Source: JAQBDA01 sp041301185 (GTDB lineage: Bacteria > Chloroflexota > Anaerolineae > Anaerolineales > UBA4823). Taken from it: a stretch of 10,976 bases of DNA. Shown one piece after another: positions 7,104 to 10,976 of the stretch; within the stretch, counting starts at the first letter, position 1; every line of letters begins with the position of its first letter. The notes beneath the pieces are model-generated. The model made no database searches and was not told the origin of the DNA. It saw nothing but the letters and a program-made list of their open reading frames with translations. Position numbers and translations under genes: made by a program. The DNA lies in contig JBFYSV010000036.1 of the NCBI GenBank assembly GCA_041301185.1, positions 1 through 10,976 on the forward strand, read 5' to 3'.

Positions 7104-7116
7104 CGGAAGGAGCTGT

Positions 7117-8571
7117 ATGTCCACTGAACACCCACCCATTGAACCGATAGTTACCCCCTATCAGATGCGCTTTCTCGACGAGACACAGCTCAGTGCCTTG
7201 CAATCTGCCACGCTGGCTGTCCTGGAAACCGTAGGTGTACAATTCCCTTCAAAGCAGGCTTTAGCGATCTTCGCCGAGCACGGCGCGGCTGTCGACCACG
7301 AGACACAGGTTGTCAGGATCCCCCGCGATTTGGTCTACAAGGCGATGTCGACTGTACCACGCTACCCGGTACTGGGGGCGCGTGATCCCGCTCTAGACAT
7401 CCATACCCAGGAAGGCATGACATTCTTCACCAACGACGGGTGCGGCCACCAGACAGTTGATTTCCGGACGGGGGAACACCGAAGCTCAACCAAAGCCGAT
7501 TTGGTCATGATGGCCCGCATAGAGGATTACCTTTCGGCCATCTCTTTCTTTTGGACGATTGTCAGCGCCCAGGATTGCGGTTTCACCTCATCCCTGCATG
7601 AGATCGAAGTTGCCTGGAATAATTGCAGCAAGCATTACCAAAGTGTGACCCTGCTCGGCGCTGAGCGCTGCCGTTACGGTGTCGAAATGGCTACTGTACT
7701 GCGCGGAAGCCGAGAAGAAATCCGGGTTCGTCCCCCTCTCTCGATGATCTGCTGCTCAATCGCTCCTCTGATCCAGGATAAGGACGCGATTGAGGGTGCG
7801 CTGGTTTTTGCTGAAGCTGGTCTGCCGGTTGTTTTCATGTCCATGCCCACCCTGGGAACCACAGCGCCGGCTACCTATGCTGGTGCATTGGCAATAGGTG
7901 ACGCAGAGGTCATCAGCGCCACGGTGCTGATGCAGTTAGCCAGCCCGGGCGCGCCGGTTTTCCACTCGATTCTACATGCCTGGGCGGACCCGAGGACCGC
8001 CGCCTATGTGGGCTATCCATTAGATTCTCGGGCTCGCTATGCGCCAGTGGAGATCGCCCACCATTGGGGTATGCCCTGCCTCGGGGGAGCCTTTGGCACT
8101 GAGAGCGCAGAGCTGGATAGCTGGCAATCGGCAGCGGAAATCGCCACGGACCCTCTCTTGGTGGCTCTTGCCGGAGCTGAAATTGTCACCGGAATAGGCC
8201 TGCGCGACACCTACACCCTGCTTTATCCCGAAGCCATTCTCCTGGATGCCGACCTCTACCACCGGGCGCGTTATGCGTTGATGGAAATGGAAGTCCGCCC
8301 GGAGACGTTGGCGCTTGAAGCAATCAAGAAAGTTGGTCCGGGAGGCCACTTCCTGAGCCAGAAGCATACCCGCACCCATATGCGCACCGCTCTGGTGCGG
8401 GCGATTACGCACCAGCTTGATGCGGATAATAAATACCGACCGCCGCGTGATGTGGCACGCGAAAAGGTGACCTGGATCCTGGAGAATCATCACCCCGAAC
8501 CGCTGGAGAATGCCATCCAGCAAGAGTTAGCCCGGATTATCAAAGCCGCAACCCTCGAGCTCGAAAGATAG
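7117..8571 (+). CDS. MttB-family corrinoid methyltransferase, non-pyrrolysine type (copy 2)
   Basis: This 484-residue MttB-superfamily protein has a conserved N-terminus, FLDETQLSALQSATLAVLE (19-37). Other landmarks are NDGCGHQTVDFRTGEHR (106-122), SAQD (150-153), GTTAPATYAG (247-256), SPGAPVFHS (276-284), HWGMPCLGGAFGTES (316-330) and GGHFLSQKHTRTH (409-421). No in-frame TAG occurs, so it lacks pyrrolysine. The start is ATG 7117 because AAGGAG (7107-7112) precedes it by four bases; in-frame TTG 7090 and ATG 7093 lie inside the upstream permease gene without a ribosome site. It is close to the next copy (roughly half the residues identical by eye) and more distant from copy 1; both share the DGCG motif that copy 1 and copy 4 lack. 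It should methylate a corrinoid protein from a methylated amine; the substrate is unknown. Its TAG stop is in frame with the next gene (see findings). Confidence 0.92.
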   Translation: MSTEHPPIEPIVTPYQMRFLDETQLSALQSATLAVLETVGVQFPSKQALAIFAEHGAAVDHETQVVRIPRDLVYKAMSTVPRYPVLGARDPALDIHTQEGMTFFTNDGCGHQTVDFRTGEHRSSTKADLVMMARIEDYLSAISFFWTIVSAQDCGFTSSLHEIEVAWNNCSKHYQSVTLLGAERCRYGVEMATVLRGSREEIRVRPPLSMICCSIAPLIQDKDAIEGALVFAEAGLPVVFMSMPTLGTTAPATYAGALAIGDAEVISATVLMQLASPGAPVFHSILHAWADPRTAAYVGYPLDSRARYAPVEIAHHWGMPCLGGAFGTESAELDSWQSAAEIATDPLLVALAGAEIVTGIGLRDTYTLLYPEAILLDADLYHRARYALMEMEVRPETLALEAIKKVGPGGHFLSQKHTRTHMRTALVRAITHQLDADNKYRPPRDVAREKVTWILENHHPEPLENAIQQELARIIKAATLELER

Positions 8572-8577
8572 ACGACC

Positions 8578-10038
8578 ATGACTGCCTGCCAGACACCGCA
8601 ATTACAACCCATCACTCCCAGCTACCGCTTGCGGCTTTTATCCGATGAGCAGCTGGACGATTTCCAATCTGCCAGCTTGGAAATTCTGGAAGAAGTTGGC
8701 ATCCATTGCCCGTCAGATAAAGCCCTGAAGATTTACGCTGAAAATGGCGCCAGGGTTGATTTTAATACGCAGATTGTTAAATTTCCCCAGCAGATCGTCC
8801 TCAACGCCATAGCTCACGCTCCCCGGCATTACACGATGGGGGCGCGGGCTGCTGATTTCGATTTATATTTGGATGGGAAGCATTTCTACTGTACGACAGA
8901 TGGCTGCGGCACTGAAGTGATCGACTTTATCACCCGAGAACGACGAGCCTCCCGCAAGGAGGATGTCGCCCAGATGGCACGGGTTGCAGATTATCTGCCT
9001 TCCATCGGATTTTACTGGCCAATGGTAAGCGCCCAGGATTTCCCGGCGATTGCGCCGCTCCATGAACTCGAAGCATCTTTCAATAACACCATAAAGCACA
9101 TTCAAACCGAGACCGTGATGGACGAGCTGATGGCCCATTACGCGGTAGAGATGGCTAAGATTATTGCCGGGAGTGAGGCTACCCAACGAGCGCGACCGCC
9201 GCTCTCGAGCCTGGTTTGCGCCATCGCCCCCCTGGCGCAGGATAAAGGTGGCATGGAAGCCGCGCTGGTCTTTGCCGAAGCCGGGCTGCCGGTTGGGTTT
9301 ATGTCGATGGCGAATGCGGGCTCTACGAGCCCAGCCACAATCAGCGGGACACTGGTTGTTGCGGACGCCGAGATCGTGGCTGCGATGGTCTTGATCCAAA
9401 TGGCATACCCCGGAGCGCCAATCTACCATTCGATGATGCCCGGGATCATGCACCCGCGCACCGGCGCCTACCTGGCTACGCCCTGGGAGGGCCAGCTGCC
9501 GTATGCCATTGGTGTGGAATTAGCCCATCGATGGGGTGTGCCCACCTTGAGTGGAATCTTTGGCACGGATGCTACCATACCCGGATGGCAGTCTGCGGCT
9601 GAGGCAGCCGCAAACCTGTTGCTCTGCGCGCTAGTCGGTGCAGATACAGGCGCCGGGCTGGGATTGCTCGAGTCTTGTACGGTGCTTTACCCGGAAGCTG
9701 TCATCCTGGATTCTGATATTTATCACCAAATCCGGGTTGAAGCTCGCGGCATCGATACCAGTCGAGAGGCCATGGCTTTAGATGTGATTAGAGCCGTAGG
9801 ACCGCGGGGGCATTTCTTGAGGCACAAGCATACCCGGGAGCACCTGAGAAAACTCGAGCTTTCGGATCTGTGCGCCCAGCCAGACCCGATGGGTGGTTAC
9901 CGGGATCCGGTTGAGCTGGCGCGGGAGCGAGTAAATTGGATTCTCGAAAATCACTTCCCGCAACCTCTCAGCCAGGAAGAGCAAACAGAGCTGAGGCACG
10001 TAATCAAAACCGCCGAACGGGAGTTTGAGGCTGCCTAG
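8578..10038 (+). CDS. MttB-family corrinoid methyltransferase, non-pyrrolysine type (copy 3)
   Basis: This 486-residue paralogue of the preceding gene has RLLSDEQLDDFQSASLEILEE (19-39), TTDGCGTEVIDF (106-117), MVSAQD (149-154), AGSTSPATISG (247-257), YPGAPIYHS (277-285), HRWGVPTLSGIFGTD (317-331) and GHFLRHKHTREHLRK (411-425). The C-terminal YRDP..ARERVNWILENHFPQPL (441-463) is shared with copy 2. The DGCG motif and the C-terminal WILENH segment mark copies 2 and 3 as one subfamily, probably the result of a tandem duplication followed by divergence. No amber codon lies within the gene, and it ends with TAG. The ATG is six bases after the previous stop with no good Shine-Dalgarno, so translation is probably coupled to the upstream gene. 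It is a predicted cytoplasmic demethylase acting through a corrinoid protein; the substrate is unknown. Confidence 0.92.
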   Translation: MTACQTPQLQPITPSYRLRLLSDEQLDDFQSASLEILEEVGIHCPSDKALKIYAENGARVDFNTQIVKFPQQIVLNAIAHAPRHYTMGARAADFDLYLDGKHFYCTTDGCGTEVIDFITRERRASRKEDVAQMARVADYLPSIGFYWPMVSAQDFPAIAPLHELEASFNNTIKHIQTETVMDELMAHYAVEMAKIIAGSEATQRARPPLSSLVCAIAPLAQDKGGMEAALVFAEAGLPVGFMSMANAGSTSPATISGTLVVADAEIVAAMVLIQMAYPGAPIYHSMMPGIMHPRTGAYLATPWEGQLPYAIGVELAHRWGVPTLSGIFGTDATIPGWQSAAEAAANLLLCALVGADTGAGLGLLESCTVLYPEAVILDSDIYHQIRVEARGIDTSREAMALDVIRAVGPRGHFLRHKHTREHLRKLELSDLCAQPDPMGGYRDPVELARERVNWILENHFPQPLSQEEQTELRHVIKTAEREFEAA

Positions 10039-10054
10039 AATAGGAATTTTCAGC

Positions 10055-10976
10055 TTGGAAACCCTTATAAGAGTATTATCAGACGAAGAACGGCACCAGG
10101 TACACGATTCAAGCATGAAAATCCTGGCGCATACCGGGGTGAGAGTAGATTCGGCTCGCGCTCGCCAGATTCTTAAAGGATCTGGTGCGGAAGTGAATGA
10201 GGATACCCGGATTGTACGGTTCCACCGCGATTTGATAGAAGAAGCTGTGCGTCTGGCGCCCAAAGATTTCTCGCTCGGGGCGCGCCGGTCGGACTGGTGG
10301 TTGAAAATGAATGCCGATGATTGCTCGCTGGTGGCGGATGGCGAGGGGATATCCATCATTGACCGAACGACCGGGCAATACAGGCCAACTACCTACCAGG
10401 ACTGGATTGACGCGACCCGCCTGATCGACGCCCTGGACGAGATCGGCGTATACTGGACTATGGCACGCGGCGCCGAGGGCTCAGGGTCGATCCCAGATCT
10501 GGTTAACTACTGGGTAAACCTCTTCCGAAACTTCTCCAAACATGTCCAGGATTCAATCTCTCAAGCAGCCTATATCCCCTGGTTCCTGGAGGTTTTACAG
10601 GCGGTTTTTGGCGATCGGGAAGAAATCCGGTCAACCCATCCATTCTCATACTTGATATGCCCGCAATCGCCGCTTGTGATCGACGAGCAATATACCGATG
10701 CCTACCTTGCCCTGTCTGGCTGGGACATCCCCGCAGCCATCATGCCCATGCCCCTGATGGGTGGCACTTCACCCGGCAACAAAATCTCCACAGTAGTTCT
10801 AGGTAATTGCGAGACGCTGGCAATGCTGGCTTTGGTCCAGGCGGCTGCGCCGGGAACACCGGTGATTTACGCCCCGGTCCTGGCAGTGATGAACCCCCGG
10901 ACGGGCTTATATAGCGGCGGGGCAATCGAGAATGCCATTCTGGGTTCTGCAGCCATCGAGATGGCCCGCTATTACC
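10055..10976 (+). CDS. MttB-family corrinoid methyltransferase (copy 4), truncated by the window edge
   Basis: An open frame without stops runs from 10025 to the right edge. Its translation is clearly MttB-like: VLSDEERHQVHDSSMKIL (7-24), RTTGQYRPTTYQDW (104-117), MPLMGGTSPGNK (232-243), AAAPGTPVIYAPVL (263-276) and a final IEMARYY (301-307). I place the start at TTG 10055, nine bases after AGGA (10042-10045) and 16 bases after the previous stop. TTG 10025, overlapping the previous gene, is an alternative. ATG 10115 would delete the conserved N-terminal helix. It lacks the DGCG motif of copies 2 and 3, replaces SAPAT with TSPGN, and is rich in tryptophan (W81, W82, W117, W134, W153, W176, W223). 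It stops just before the region where pyrrolysine would be encoded, so that question stays open. The family role is methyl transfer from an amine to a corrinoid; the substrate is unknown. Confidence 0.9.
   Translation, partial: METLIRVLSDEERHQVHDSSMKILAHTGVRVDSARARQILKGSGAEVNEDTRIVRFHRDLIEEAVRLAPKDFSLGARRSDWWLKMNADDCSLVADGEGISIIDRTTGQYRPTTYQDWIDATRLIDALDEIGVYWTMARGAEGSGSIPDLVNYWVNLFRNFSKHVQDSISQAAYIPWFLEVLQAVFGDREEIRSTHPFSYLICPQSPLVIDEQYTDAYLALSGWDIPAAIMPMPLMGGTSPGNKISTVVLGNCETLAMLALVQAAAPGTPVIYAPVLAVMNPRTGLYSGGAIENAILGSAAIEMARYY

Noticed and set aside
1043..10038. Pyrrolysine (in-frame amber) in the three complete MttB proteins
   Set aside because: All three frames are continuous over the full family length with sense codons at the expected position; TAG appears only as the final codon of copies 2 and 3.
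10115..10117. ATG as start of the fourth methyltransferase
   Set aside because: It would remove the conserved N-terminal segment LSDEERHQVHDSS that aligns with copies 2 and 3; TTG 10055 with an upstream AGGA fits better.
1..10976. CRISPR array, tRNA, rRNA, insertion sequence or transposase
   Set aside because: No regularly spaced long repeats, no transposase-like frame or terminal inverted repeats, and no cloverleaf-like sequence in the spacers by eye.

Overview
The window looks like part of a chromosome of an anaerobic, corrinoid-using bacterium. The best guess is a Chloroflexota (Anaerolineae-like) genome, or an anaerobe with similar metabolism. This rests on the style of the long lipoprotein solute-binding protein, the moderate G+C content, the clustering of non-pyrrolysine MttB-family methyltransferases, and a divergent short lysine-rich gene beginning MGDKSPK. 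The taxonomic call is an inference and is not secure.

Layout. Bases 1-59 hold the 5' end of a tiny Lys-rich protein gene on the minus strand. Bases 60-492 are a noncoding divergent spacer. It ends in a near-perfect TTGACA-16-TATAAT promoter embedded in AT-rich, repeated ACGAAT motifs. The start codon of the next gene sits only seven bases past the -10 box, so that mRNA is probably leaderless. From 493 onward all genes are on the plus strand and closely spaced: an Lrp/AsnC regulator (493-987), an MttB-family methyltransferase (1043-2467), its cognate-type corrinoid protein (2519-3169), a peptide-class ABC lipoprotein solute-binding protein (3239-5050), two DppB/DppC-type permeases (5111-6151 and 6144-7103), and then three more MttB-family methyltransferases in tandem (7117-8571, 8578-10038, and 10055 running off the right edge). 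Three spacers (asnC-mttB1, corrinoid protein-SBP, SBP-permease) each carry a short inverted repeat.

How it may work. The simplest reading is one catabolic operon. A PepT-class importer brings in a small methylated nitrogen compound (a betaine or another quaternary or tertiary amine). One or more of four MttB homologues demethylate it and its products onto the single B12 protein, and an AsnC-type regulator senses a metabolite and sets expression. Pieces that should complete the pathway are not in the window: the transporter ATPases, the corrinoid:tetrahydrofolate methyltransferase (MtgA/MtqA-like) and the corrinoid activase (RamA-like). The combination of four paralogous methyltransferases, one corrinoid protein and a peptide-type rather than betaine-type importer is the most interesting aspect. 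None of the three complete MttB proteins has an in-frame amber codon, so they belong to the non-pyrrolysine branch (MtgB/MtpB/MtcB-like). The fourth is cut off just before the region where pyrrolysine would lie.
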